Of a stretch of 62,270 bases of DNA, positions 28,892 to 36,559 are shown in pieces. The stretch covers positions 1,355,331 to 1,417,600 of the forward strand of contig JACEUU010000003.1 of the NCBI GenBank assembly GCA_024998755.1, given 5' to 3'. Below the pieces are notes generated by a model. It had not been told where the DNA came from. It made no database searches and saw only the letters and a program-made list of their open reading frames with translations. Made by a program: the position numbers and the translations under genes. The stretch comes from Vampirovibrio sp. (GTDB taxonomy: Bacteria; Cyanobacteriota; Vampirovibrionia; Vampirovibrionales; JAJTHC01). Every line of letters starts with the position of its first letter. The first letter of the stretch is position 1.

Positions 28892-29689
28892 TTAAGTGGC
28901 TAGTGCTAATTTTAACACGCAAGGGGCATGGTCTGAACCTAATGTTTGGTCGTGGATATCGGCATCTATCACAAAGGGCATTAAATTTTGCGTAGCAAAG
29001 AAATAATCAATCCGCCAACCCACGTTACGGTCTCTGGCACGGGTTTGCATATCCCACCAGCTGTAGCGGTCAGCTTCATCAGGGTGTAACGCCCGAAACG
29101 TATCTACAAAGCCCATTTCAACCAATTTATCTAGCCAAACCCGTTCTTCGGACATAAACCCCGATTTCTTTTCGTTTTCCTTCGGGCGGGCTAAATCAAT
29201 GGGGAAGTGGGAAGTGTTGAAATCACCCGTTAAAATGACCGGCTTCCCACTAGCTACCAAGGGCTTCAAATGCTGATTCAAAAAGGCATCGTAAAAATTG
29301 TGCTTATAGGTTAGTCTATCTTTGGTGGCGTTTCCGCCGTTGGGGTAGTAGGTGCCGTACAGTATAAAGTCTTTAAATTCCGCAACAACTGTACGTCCTT
29401 CACTATCAAATTCAGGGAAACCAAAGCCTTCGCTGACGCTAATAGGTTTTTCTTTGCTCCAAATGGCGGTGCCACTGTAGCCAGCCCTTTCAGCATGGCT
29501 GTAAAATGTGTGGTATCCGTGCGGAGGCGTTACCATTTCCGCCGTTAGCTGATGAGCATGGATTTTCGTTTCTTGCAGGCATAAAATATCGGGCTGGGTG
29601 GCTTCTAGCCAATCCAAAAAGCCTTTTTTATACGCTGCCCGAATACCGTTAACATTCCATGAAATGAGCGTGGTTTCTTTTTTAGTCAT
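28892..29689 (-). CDS. xth: Exodeoxyribonuclease III / AP endonuclease
   Basis: The protein has 265 residues. It carries LISWNVNGIRAA, ILCLQETKI (metal-binding Glu), YYPNGG, TGDFNTSH, WRIDYFFAT and the terminal GSDHAPCVL with the catalytic Asp-His. The enzyme cuts DNA at abasic sites and trims 3' ends in base-excision repair. It lies 20 bases downstream of the UDP-glucose dehydrogenase-like gene on the same strand. Confidence 0.93.
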   Translation of the reverse strand: MTKKETTLISWNVNGIRAAYKKGFLDWLEATQPDILCLQETKIHAHQLTAEMVTPPHGYHTFYSHAERAGYSGTAIWSKEKPISVSEGFGFPEFDSEGRTVVAEFKDFILYGTYYPNGGNATKDRLTYKHNFYDAFLNQHLKPLVASGKPVILTGDFNTSHFPIDLARPKENEKKSGFMSEERVWLDKLVEMGFVDTFRALHPDEADRYSWWDMQTRARDRNVGWRIDYFFATQNLMPFVIDADIHDQTLGSDHAPCVLKLALAT

Positions 29690-29709
29690 TGAAAGAAAAG
29701 TCCTCTAAA

Positions 29710-31068
29710 TTATTTTTGTTGGTTTGGTAGGGCAACTGCTCGACCGACGGAATGATAGGTAAAACCTTGTTCTGCCATTCTAACAGGGGCAAATAGGTTT
29801 CTACCATCTACTACCAGCCTGCAAGTGGTTGATTCTTTCAATTGGCTAAAATTCAACTGAGCAAATTCAGGCCATTCGGTTAAAATAGCAATCACATCGG
29901 CTCCTTCAGCCGCTTCGTAAATAGATTCAGCAAATTTCACTCGACGCACCTTTTCTTTGGCAGCTCCCATGGCGATGGGGTCGTAAGCCCGAATGGTAGC
30001 CCCTCGGTTTTGCAAGCCCCAAATAACTTGGGTTGATGGACAATCTCGCATATCATCCGTATTAGGGCGATAAGCAAGTCCCCAAATAGCAATAGTTTTT
30101 CCAGCCAATTGCCCACCGCACGCCTCGGAAATGCGTTCAATAAACCGAATGCGTTGATACCGATTAACGGTTTCAGTCGCCTTTAGTAAATCAAAGCTCA
30201 TGTGGTATTTGGTAGCTAAATGCCCGAGCGAAGTAACATCCCTTGGTAAGAAAATACCGCCGTAGCCTAAGCCTGCATTCAAAAAATGTGGAGAAATTCG
30301 CTTATCCATCCCTAAGCCTTTGGCTACCAACCCAATATCAGACCCCACTTTTTCGCTAATTTGAGCAATGGAATTAATAAATGAAATTTTCATGGCTAAA
30401 TAAGCGTTGGTGGCGTGTTTAATGAGTTCGGCGGTAATCACATCCGTCATTAGCATGGGGGCGGAAATACCCGAATAGAGTTCCAACAAAAGGTCTTTGG
30501 CTTTTTGGGTGTTCGTCCCGATAATTAGCCTATCGGGGTTGAAAAAATCGTGGACAGATTGTCCTTCTCTCAAAAACTGAGGCACAGCAGCGATATCCAC
30601 TTCGCAACTACTACCTTCAGGTAGTAATTTTACCAGTTCGCTTTTCAGCCAAGAACCAGATTCTACGGGCAAATTGCTTCGTTGTACCACTAATTTATAG
30701 CCTGTTTCAAAGCCCGGTGCCATGGCTTTGAGAATTTGATTAATAGGGCCTAAATCGGGTTGCCCGTCGGGTAGAGGGGGGGCGGAAATGCTTAGGAAGA
30801 TAATATTGGCTTCTTTGCAGGCGGCGGCAACATCGGTGGTGTAGGTTAGCATGCCGTTGGCTAGTTCAGATTTGACGATGGCTTCTAAGCCTTCTTCAAA
30901 GAAGGGAACTTCGCCTTTTTGCAGGCTTTCCATGCGGTCTGCTTCAAGCCCTGCACAGGTTACTTTAAAGCCCATGGAAGCGAAGCACGCCCCTGTAACG
31001 TTGGCAACGTAACCTGAACCGAGTACGGCTAATTTCAATGACTGTTTCATAGGGGCAGGTTCTTTCAT
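29710..31068 (-). CDS. UDP-glucose/GDP-mannose dehydrogenase family protein, catalytic residues replaced
   Basis: The protein has 452 residues; ATG 31050, six codons in, is an equally good start. The three-domain family layout is clear: LAVLGSGYVANVTGA (Rossmann), PQFLREGQSVHDFFNPDRLIIG, ELIKHATNAYLAMKISFINS, and a C-terminal substrate domain with YRPNTDDMRDCPS. Key sites are altered. The usual GGSCFPKD reads GGIFLPRD, so the nucleophile Cys is Phe273 and the Lys is Arg276. The usual NPEFLREG reads VPQFLREG, so the catalytic Glu is Gln164. The acidic residue ending beta-2 is also changed. Lys217, Asn221 and Asp277 remain. The normal two-step oxidation to a uronic acid should not work. It may do another reaction or bind sugar nucleotides. 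Confidence 0.8.
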   Translation of the reverse strand: MKEPAPMKQSLKLAVLGSGYVANVTGACFASMGFKVTCAGLEADRMESLQKGEVPFFEEGLEAIVKSELANGMLTYTTDVAAACKEANIIFLSISAPPLPDGQPDLGPINQILKAMAPGFETGYKLVVQRSNLPVESGSWLKSELVKLLPEGSSCEVDIAAVPQFLREGQSVHDFFNPDRLIIGTNTQKAKDLLLELYSGISAPMLMTDVITAELIKHATNAYLAMKISFINSIAQISEKVGSDIGLVAKGLGMDKRISPHFLNAGLGYGGIFLPRDVTSLGHLATKYHMSFDLLKATETVNRYQRIRFIERISEACGGQLAGKTIAIWGLAYRPNTDDMRDCPSTQVIWGLQNRGATIRAYDPIAMGAAKEKVRRVKFAESIYEAAEGADVIAILTEWPEFAQLNFSQLKESTTCRLVVDGRNLFAPVRMAEQGFTYHSVGRAVALPNQQK

Positions 31069-31185
31069 ACATCACAGCGAATAACGAATATGATTTATTA
31101 TATAAGAAGCATTCCCTAGTTAAAAGCACTTTATGGTAAACTAAGGCTATCAATTCCTTATTAGTTGAAAGCCTTAGTTTCTGCC

Positions 31186-32013
31186 ATGCCTACCGAAAAA
31201 AAAACCTCCGTTCTGCAAACCATCGTCGCCCAAAAACGACAAGAAATAGTCGAATGGCAAACAGAATACCCCTTCACCTACTGGCTTGAAAAAGCCACAG
31301 TCAACACGGAAACACCCCACGCCTTTGAAATCGCCCTACGGGCTGAAAACCCCCAAGGCGGGGTTCACCTCATCTGTGAACTCAAACCGAAATCGCCCTC
31401 GCTGGGGGTGTTACAATCCGCCCCGAATGTGCCCGCCATTATTGCAGATTACACCCAAGTAGCCAGTGCCATTTCCGTATTGACAGATACCACTTTTTTC
31501 GGTGGTAGTTTTGATTTGCTCGAAGAAGTTAAAAGCCTAACCGCTCTGCCCGTGTTGTGTAAAGATTTCATTATTGACCCCTACCAAGTGCTGGTTGCGG
31601 TAGCCTGCAAAGCAGACGCCGTTTTGCTAATTATGAAAGCCTTGGATGACGTGATGTACGTTACCCTGTTTGAAACGATTCGTTCCTACGGGTTAACGCC
31701 TGTAGTAGAAGTGCAAAATGAAACGGAATTGAAACGAGCATTATTGGTGCATCCATCAGTTATTTTAATTAATAACCGAGATTTAGATACGTTGGAAATG
31801 CACCCCGAAACGGTGGCTCAATTAGCGCCACTCGTCCCTAAAGAATGTGTGATTATTGCCGCTTCAGGCATGGGCAGCCGTGCTGATATTGAGCGGTATT
31901 TGCCCCATGCTTCGGCGTGCTTGGTGGGTAGCCAGTTAATGAAGACTTCACCCCAAGACCGGCTGAATACATTAAAAACCCTCAAAAATGCAGAGGGTAT
32001 TCAACCATGCTAA
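31186..32013 (+). CDS. trpC: Indole-3-glycerol-phosphate synthase
   Basis: The protein has 275 residues from ATG 31186. A TTG seven codons earlier is possible. It is a TIM barrel with the expected catalytic residues: Glu and Lys in CELKPKSPS, Lys in VLCKDFIIDPYQ, Glu in VVEVQNE, and Asn in INNRDL. It closes the indole ring in tryptophan synthesis. The usual SESG phosphate loop reads AASG, so a generally conserved Glu is Ala. No other trp biosynthesis genes are adjacent. The MlaE-type gene overlaps its end by seven bases. Confidence 0.88.
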   Translation: MPTEKKTSVLQTIVAQKRQEIVEWQTEYPFTYWLEKATVNTETPHAFEIALRAENPQGGVHLICELKPKSPSLGVLQSAPNVPAIIADYTQVASAISVLTDTTFFGGSFDLLEEVKSLTALPVLCKDFIIDPYQVLVAVACKADAVLLIMKALDDVMYVTLFETIRSYGLTPVVEVQNETELKRALLVHPSVILINNRDLDTLEMHPETVAQLAPLVPKECVIIAASGMGSRADIERYLPHASACLVGSQLMKTSPQDRLNTLKTLKNAEGIQPC

Positions 32014-32783
32014 ATGGTATTAACTGTTGGCTAAAGCAAGCCCTAAAACAAACGGGTAATGGCGTTATCGTCATGCAAAAAGCGTTTGGCTGGGTTTTTA
32101 AAAACCGTATTCGGTGGAACGAAACGTTTTCGCAAATGAGCAAAATTGGGGTAGAATCCATCCCTATGGTGTTATTGCTAAGTTGTATAGGTGGCGGCGT
32201 TTTAGCCCTTCAGCTTAGCCGTTTATTTGCTAATTCTGGCACAGAACAGTACATTGGCGGATTAGTAGGCCTGGCGGTTGTGAAGGAAATTGCTCCTATT
32301 TTTACGGCTTTGGCGGTGGGTGCTAGGTGTGGCACGGCTATGGCTAGTGAACTTGCCCACATGACGCTGAATAACCAAGTTAGTGCGTTAAAGGTTCTGC
32401 AAGTTTCGGCTAGTCGGTTTTTGGTGGTGCCTCGGTTATTGGCTTGTTTGTACTGTTTGCCGTTGCTGAATTTGCTAGCTACTTTAGGAGCGGTTTTGGC
32501 GGGCATGGTTGTTGCTAGAATGACCATTGGCTTGCATTATGCTATTTATTTAGATTCTGTTTGGAATTTAGTGCCACCACGGGAATTGTGGGTGAGCTTA
32601 TTTAAAACCTTAGTTTTTGGCTTACTGATGGCGATTGTTTCTTGTACGTTGGGGTTGCAGGCTAGTGGGGGTAGTAGGGCGGTTGGTATGGCGGCTATGA
32701 AGGCAGCCGTTTGGATTTCCGTGTTAGTGTTGCTAATGGATTTTTTCCTTTCGTGGGCGTTTTTAACGTCTCCGTTTGATTGA
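32007..32783 (+). CDS. MlaE/YrbE-family ABC transporter permease
   Basis: The protein has 258 residues and about five to six membrane segments. Family features are GVESIPMVLLLSCIGGGVLALQ, VKEIAPIFTALAVGARCG and the closing SGGSRAVGMAA. MlaE permeases move phospholipid between the inner and outer membranes with an ATPase (MlaF) and an MCE protein (MlaD). Neither partner is encoded next to it. The gene overlaps trpC by seven bases. Confidence 0.87.
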   Translation: MLNGINCWLKQALKQTGNGVIVMQKAFGWVFKNRIRWNETFSQMSKIGVESIPMVLLLSCIGGGVLALQLSRLFANSGTEQYIGGLVGLAVVKEIAPIFTALAVGARCGTAMASELAHMTLNNQVSALKVLQVSASRFLVVPRLLACLYCLPLLNLLATLGAVLAGMVVARMTIGLHYAIYLDSVWNLVPPRELWVSLFKTLVFGLLMAIVSCTLGLQASGGSRAVGMAAMKAAVWISVLVLLMDFFLSWAFLTSPFD

Positions 32784-32866
32784 TACCAATTGGCATCATA
32801 CCAATTCATACATTGAATAGGGTGTTTTCAAATCGATTGTTGCTTGCGTTTTTCGCTGGTTGGTTT

Positions 32867-32928
32867 GTTGGGGGACTGCCGTTTGGCAGCCCCCCAACAC
32901 CCCCCACAAACTTAGGGGTGCCCCCTAA
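32867..32928. repeat. Paired GC-rich hairpins, locus 2
   Basis: Hairpin 1 (32867-32898) pairs GTTGGGGG with CCCCCAAC and has an inner CTGCC/GGCAG stem. Hairpin 2 (32912-32928) pairs TTAGGGG with CCCCTAA. The design matches the pairs at 5038, 47481 and 49983. Confidence 0.6.
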
Positions 32929-33076
32929 CCAACCCCCAAAAAGCCACCTACCTATGCCACAACGGCATTGACGGTGGGATGTTCTTTTTGCCCCGCTGGT
33001 GGACGGAACGCATCGGCAACTGCAGGGCAAATGCGATGGTCGTTCCTACTGGTGGTACGCCATTTAATGGTATTAA

Positions 33077-33376
33077 TTACCGTTCCAAGGCTTCTTGGGC
33101 TTCAATAGCGGCTAGTTTTGCCTGCCAATTTTCGGTCATAGCACACCCGCAGTTTGCACCATGAATATGGGTGGGTTCAGGGTGAGCAACATAATCGATC
33201 TGCTTTGGTTTACTATTCCACAGCTTAATGGTGCTAGCATCTTTTACAAATTGACGTTGTGCCAAACTATTGCACTGGGGGCAAAACGCACGGTCTGCGT
33301 GCAAGGCACTAGGGCGTTCTAATTGAAAATCCTGCTTGCAAACAGGATTCGTACACTGGTAAGAATAAAACGGCAT
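33077..33376 (-). CDS. FmdB-family zinc-ribbon protein
   Basis: The protein has 99 residues from ATG 33376. The frame continues to 33421 but enters a MITE-adjacent region, and the family starts with MPFYSYQC. Four Cys in two pairs (CTNPVC, and CPQC after a spacer) form the ribbon. The rest is charged, with a His/Cys-rich HIHGANCGCA. These small proteins are often labelled putative regulators. Their role is unclear. Confidence 0.65.
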   Translation of the reverse strand: MPFYSYQCTNPVCKQDFQLERPSALHADRAFCPQCNSLAQRQFVKDASTIKLWNSKPKQIDYVAHPEPTHIHGANCGCAMTENWQAKLAAIEAQEALER

Positions 33377-33409
33377 AAGGGATGAATTTCTATGGGGTTT
33401 ATCAAATAA

Positions 33410-33556
33410 TACCAATTTCAAATAGGAATATCGTCAGCGTCCACGTTGTTACCGTCAAGCAAAAAATCCTCAACGTACTTCTCCTGTGTACGCCTGCAGT
33501 TTTTTACTTGCCAGTGCCTAGTATCCATCTAACGCTATTCCTATTTGAAAATGGTA
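33410..33556. mobile_element. 147-bp MITE, family 2, copy 1
   Basis: The terminal inverted repeats are TACCAATTTCAAATAG and CTATTTGAAAATGGTA. It is flanked by a 3-bp TAA duplication (33407-33409 and 33557-33559). The interior is an inverted relative of 46029-46171. It encodes no protein. The TNA target fits what is known of some IS5-family subgroups (for example IS1031 type). Confidence 0.75.
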
Positions 33557-33742
33557 TAAAACAAGTCTCGTTTCTTCTAGTTTAACATCTTTTTCTCGTA
33601 ATATTTTGTTACATAGGGCATTTTTACCCTTGTCTAATTGTTTATTAGGGCATGGCAAGTTTGCCATAAAAACAAGTAAGCTTTTTAGCAATCGCTATTT
33701 TGATAAGAACCTTTAAAAACCCCACCTATTGGATAGTTAATA

Positions 33743-34039
33743 ATGACAACCCCTATCAATCAAGCGTCAACTATCGAAGCGTCAGCTATTTCCCCCTTTG
33801 AAGTAAAGCTGAATAAATTAGCTCAACTACTTGGGTTTTATAGCGTAAACTACTTTTTTTCAGTCGGTGTACTGGTGTTAATGTACCCTGTATCTGAAAA
33901 AACCATTGCCCCTTTGCTCAGTGCTTTTTTACCTATTAGTCAATGCACATTAATTAAAGCGGTTATTATTTTAACCATTATGTACTGGCTACCCATCGTA
34001 TGGGACGCCGTTAGACGGTGGTATAAAAACGATTTTTAA
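33743..34039 (+). CDS. Small membrane protein, hypothetical
   Basis: The protein has 98 residues. Two hydrophobic segments (about 35-55 and 70-88) suggest a hairpin in the inner membrane with the basic tail RRWYKNDF in the cytoplasm. No family is recognised. It is 97 bases upstream of the low-complexity protein gene on the same strand. Confidence 0.5.
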   Translation: MTTPINQASTIEASAISPFEVKLNKLAQLLGFYSVNYFFSVGVLVLMYPVSEKTIAPLLSAFLPISQCTLIKAVIILTIMYWLPIVWDAVRRWYKNDF

Positions 34040-34136
34040 CCCTTTTTCTGCCACTTAACTTGTCCCTTTTACCCTTACCTGTTACTTATTTTTAACCGTT
34101 CATTTTTTAGAACAATAAAAAAGGAAAACTAACCAA

Positions 34137-35018
34137 ATGATGATGATGATGTCTTTCGATGCTGCTTACCGTATGCCAACCACAATACCTTATGGCAGTA
34201 GTTCCCCTATGAATTACAGAATGAAAGATTCCTACAATGAGGAGCCTTCTTACTTAGGTAATTCCAATTCCTACAGCAGTTCCAACTCTTACAGTACGTC
34301 TAGCGGTAACATTAACGGCGTACCTTTCAGCTACAGTTCTGGCACCGATTCTTCTTCCCCCTTCAATAGCTTCTCAAATATTTTTGGTGGTGGTTTCGGT
34401 GGCGGACAATCTGGTATATTACAAAGTAGTATTAACAACAGTGGTCCAGTTTTTGCTCCTAACTTTGGTAGTGGTTCTACTTATGCTCGTTCTGGCGATG
34501 CTTACAGCAACCAGTACCATACCCCACCTTTCGCTCTTCCAATGCCTGAAGGTGGTTTGTCTTCTTACAACAACCCTTACAACAATGTAGACCCAAATTA
34601 TTGCCCTCCTTATATTCCAATGGATTACAAAGAACCTCCACGGGTTTCTTATCCACCAACCAACCATTACCAACAAGACTATAACTGCTATGAGCCAACA
34701 CCTATTTACTTCCCAAAGATGCCTACTTATGGCTATACCCCTAATCCTGAAATTCCTTGTCCCCCAGAAATGGCTCCTGCTCCAAAGTTCCCCAACTACC
34801 CAACCCCAATGAATATGCCTAGTTTAGGTCGTCAAATTACACCATTTGGTCGTCCTGAAGAAATGAAATATCCACCCGCTCCTACTTTTCCTGATATGAG
34901 ACATCCTAGCGAACCACCGAAAGCCCCTACTTTCTACTGCCCTCCTCCTCCAACAAGTTATGGGTACGGATCACAACAACCTGTTTATGATTATCCTCCA
35001 GCACGCCCTAATTACTAA
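34137..35018 (+). CDS. Low-complexity Ser/Tyr/Pro/Gly-rich protein
   Basis: The protein has 293 residues. It opens with five tandem ATGs (34137-34151), the longest run in the window, preceded by an AAGGAAAA about 8 bases away. Residues 35-75 are Ser/Tyr/Asn-rich and 83-92 Gly-rich. From about 130 on it is rich in Pro, Tyr and Met, with repeated YPP, PPAP and CPP words and scattered single Cys. No signal peptide or known domain is seen. The composition resembles structural, spore-coat-like or phase-separating proteins, but the role is unknown. A strong terminator follows. Confidence 0.65.
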   Translation: MMMMMSFDAAYRMPTTIPYGSSSPMNYRMKDSYNEEPSYLGNSNSYSSSNSYSTSSGNINGVPFSYSSGTDSSSPFNSFSNIFGGGFGGGQSGILQSSINNSGPVFAPNFGSGSTYARSGDAYSNQYHTPPFALPMPEGGLSSYNNPYNNVDPNYCPPYIPMDYKEPPRVSYPPTNHYQQDYNCYEPTPIYFPKMPTYGYTPNPEIPCPPEMAPAPKFPNYPTPMNMPSLGRQITPFGRPEEMKYPPAPTFPDMRHPSEPPKAPTFYCPPPPTSYGYGSQQPVYDYPPARPNY

Positions 35019-35042
35019 TTTTTAACTGGTATACAAAAAAGT

Positions 35043-35074
35043 AAGAGGTAGTGACAAAAATCACTACCTCTTTT
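35043..35074. terminator. Bidirectional terminator
   Basis: AAGAGGTAGTGA and TCACTACCTCTT form a perfect 12-bp stem with a 6-base loop. A's precede it and T's follow. It lies between the converging low-complexity protein gene and hisD. Confidence 0.85.
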
Positions 35075-35106
35075 CGATGTCTTGAATTTTTGAAATAAAC
35101 GTTTTA

Positions 35107-36414
35107 TTAGATTTCTTTACGAATTTTAGCAGAATACCCATGGGCAATTAGCCCTTCAAACCCAGCCATGGCTTGCGTGTGCTGGCTTAAATAACCGTTA
35201 GGCTTATTCACCCGAACTTGATTTTGCACACGCAAAAACGTCAGCGGGCTCAACCCGCTGGAAAATCTAGCACTTCGCCCTGTAGGTAAGGTGTGGTTCG
35301 GGCCTGCTACATAATCGCCGTGGGCTACAGTGGCATTTTCACTGGTGAATACCGCCCCGTAGTGTAAAAAACTCTCTAGCTTGTTAGTAAAAACATCACC
35401 ATGCAACTGAAGGTGTTCGGGGGCTAGGGCGTTAGAGGCTTCAATACAAGCTGGCACATCGTTTTCAAACACTAAAATGGCACTTTGGGCTAAACTACTT
35501 TCCGACAAGAAACTGGGCAAGTTTAGCTCTACCAATCGTTTCGCTAAAATCGGCTGAAGAGCTTCTGCCAACGCCAAAGAAGGCGTTACTAAATAAACTC
35601 TCGCATCAGGGTCATGTTCGGCTTGAGCCATTAAATCAGAAGCGACCCATTCAGGGTTCGCCGTTTCATCTGCCACTACAACCACTTCACTAGGGCCTGC
35701 TAACATATCAATGCCCACCGTACCTTGTAATTGACGCTTGGCTTCGTTGACGTAAGCATTCCCTGGCCCGACAATCATATCTACCTGCGGAATTTGTTGC
35801 GTACCAAAGGCAAAAGCCGCCAACGCTTGAGCCCCACCCACCCTGTAAACCGCATCAATGCCCAATAATTGGGCGACGTACAAAATTTCATCCGCAGGGT
35901 TCGCACAGGCAATTGCCACAAATGGCACACCAGCGGTTTTCGCCGTTACGGCAGTCATCAATGCGGAAGAAACTAGCGGATACCTGCCTGCTGGCACATA
36001 ACACACAACCGATTGTACAGGCTTGAAGGCGAAACTGGCTTCATACTCGTTTTGAGCCATGGTTTGAGGCGTTTTTGGGAGACTGTCCATCATCAATTGC
36101 CCGAAGGTTTCAATGTTTTTAGCTACTTCTTTTAAGGTGGCTTTCGCTTCCGCTGAAACCCGATTACTGGCTTGAGCGATGGTTTCAGCGTCAATTTTAA
36201 TGGGTTGGTCGGGTTGTAGCGAATCGCCGAAGCGGGTGGCTAGTTCGTAAAGCACGGCATCGCCACGGGTACGAACATCAGTAATGATGGTGGCGACGGT
36301 TTTTTCACACGCTTTTTGAGCGTCGCTAGCATCTAAAAACGGGGAAGCTTTGCAGTGGGCATCTACAAACGCTTGTGCTTCAGCTTGGGTTAAAATCGGG
36401 ATGATGGTTGTCAT
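35107..36414 (-). CDS. hisD: Histidinol dehydrogenase
   Basis: The protein has 435 residues. It carries the family signature IVGPGNAYVNEAKRQL, then GPSEVVVVADE, LMAQAEHDPDARV, and GPNHTLPTGRSARFSSGL with the zinc/catalytic His. It does the last two oxidations of histidine synthesis, histidinol to histidine. It lies about 145 bases downstream of the hisA-hisIE fusion on the same strand, with a hairpin repeat between them. Confidence 0.95.
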   Translation of the reverse strand: MTTIIPILTQAEAQAFVDAHCKASPFLDASDAQKACEKTVATIITDVRTRGDAVLYELATRFGDSLQPDQPIKIDAETIAQASNRVSAEAKATLKEVAKNIETFGQLMMDSLPKTPQTMAQNEYEASFAFKPVQSVVCYVPAGRYPLVSSALMTAVTAKTAGVPFVAIACANPADEILYVAQLLGIDAVYRVGGAQALAAFAFGTQQIPQVDMIVGPGNAYVNEAKRQLQGTVGIDMLAGPSEVVVVADETANPEWVASDLMAQAEHDPDARVYLVTPSLALAEALQPILAKRLVELNLPSFLSESSLAQSAILVFENDVPACIEASNALAPEHLQLHGDVFTNKLESFLHYGAVFTSENATVAHGDYVAGPNHTLPTGRSARFSSGLSPLTFLRVQNQVRVNKPNGYLSQHTQAMAGFEGLIAHGYSAKIRKEI

Positions 36415-36460
36415 TTGTTTAATATTCTTTCTTTATCAATAGATTTTTTAAGAAAGGGGG

Positions 36461-36481
36461 TTAAGGGGCTACGCCCCTTAA
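36461..36481. repeat. Single GC-rich hairpin between hisD and hisA-hisIE
   Basis: TTAAGGGG and CCCCTTAA pair around a 5-base loop. It resembles hairpin 1 of the paired-hairpin loci, but here a clear second hairpin is missing. Confidence 0.5.
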
Positions 36482-36559
36482 AACTTAGGGAGGTGATGGG
36501 TTTGGGAAGAGGAGGGAACGGACGCTTCCCAATGTTGAAAGCCCTGCTTTCAACCAAGC

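Noticed and set aside
32780..33030. Two short overlapping frames on opposite strands
   Set aside because: Both run through the paired GC hairpins and give Gly/Pro-rich sequence with no family likeness.
33382..33585. 67-residue frame on the plus strand
   Set aside because: It is almost wholly contained in the 147-bp MITE.
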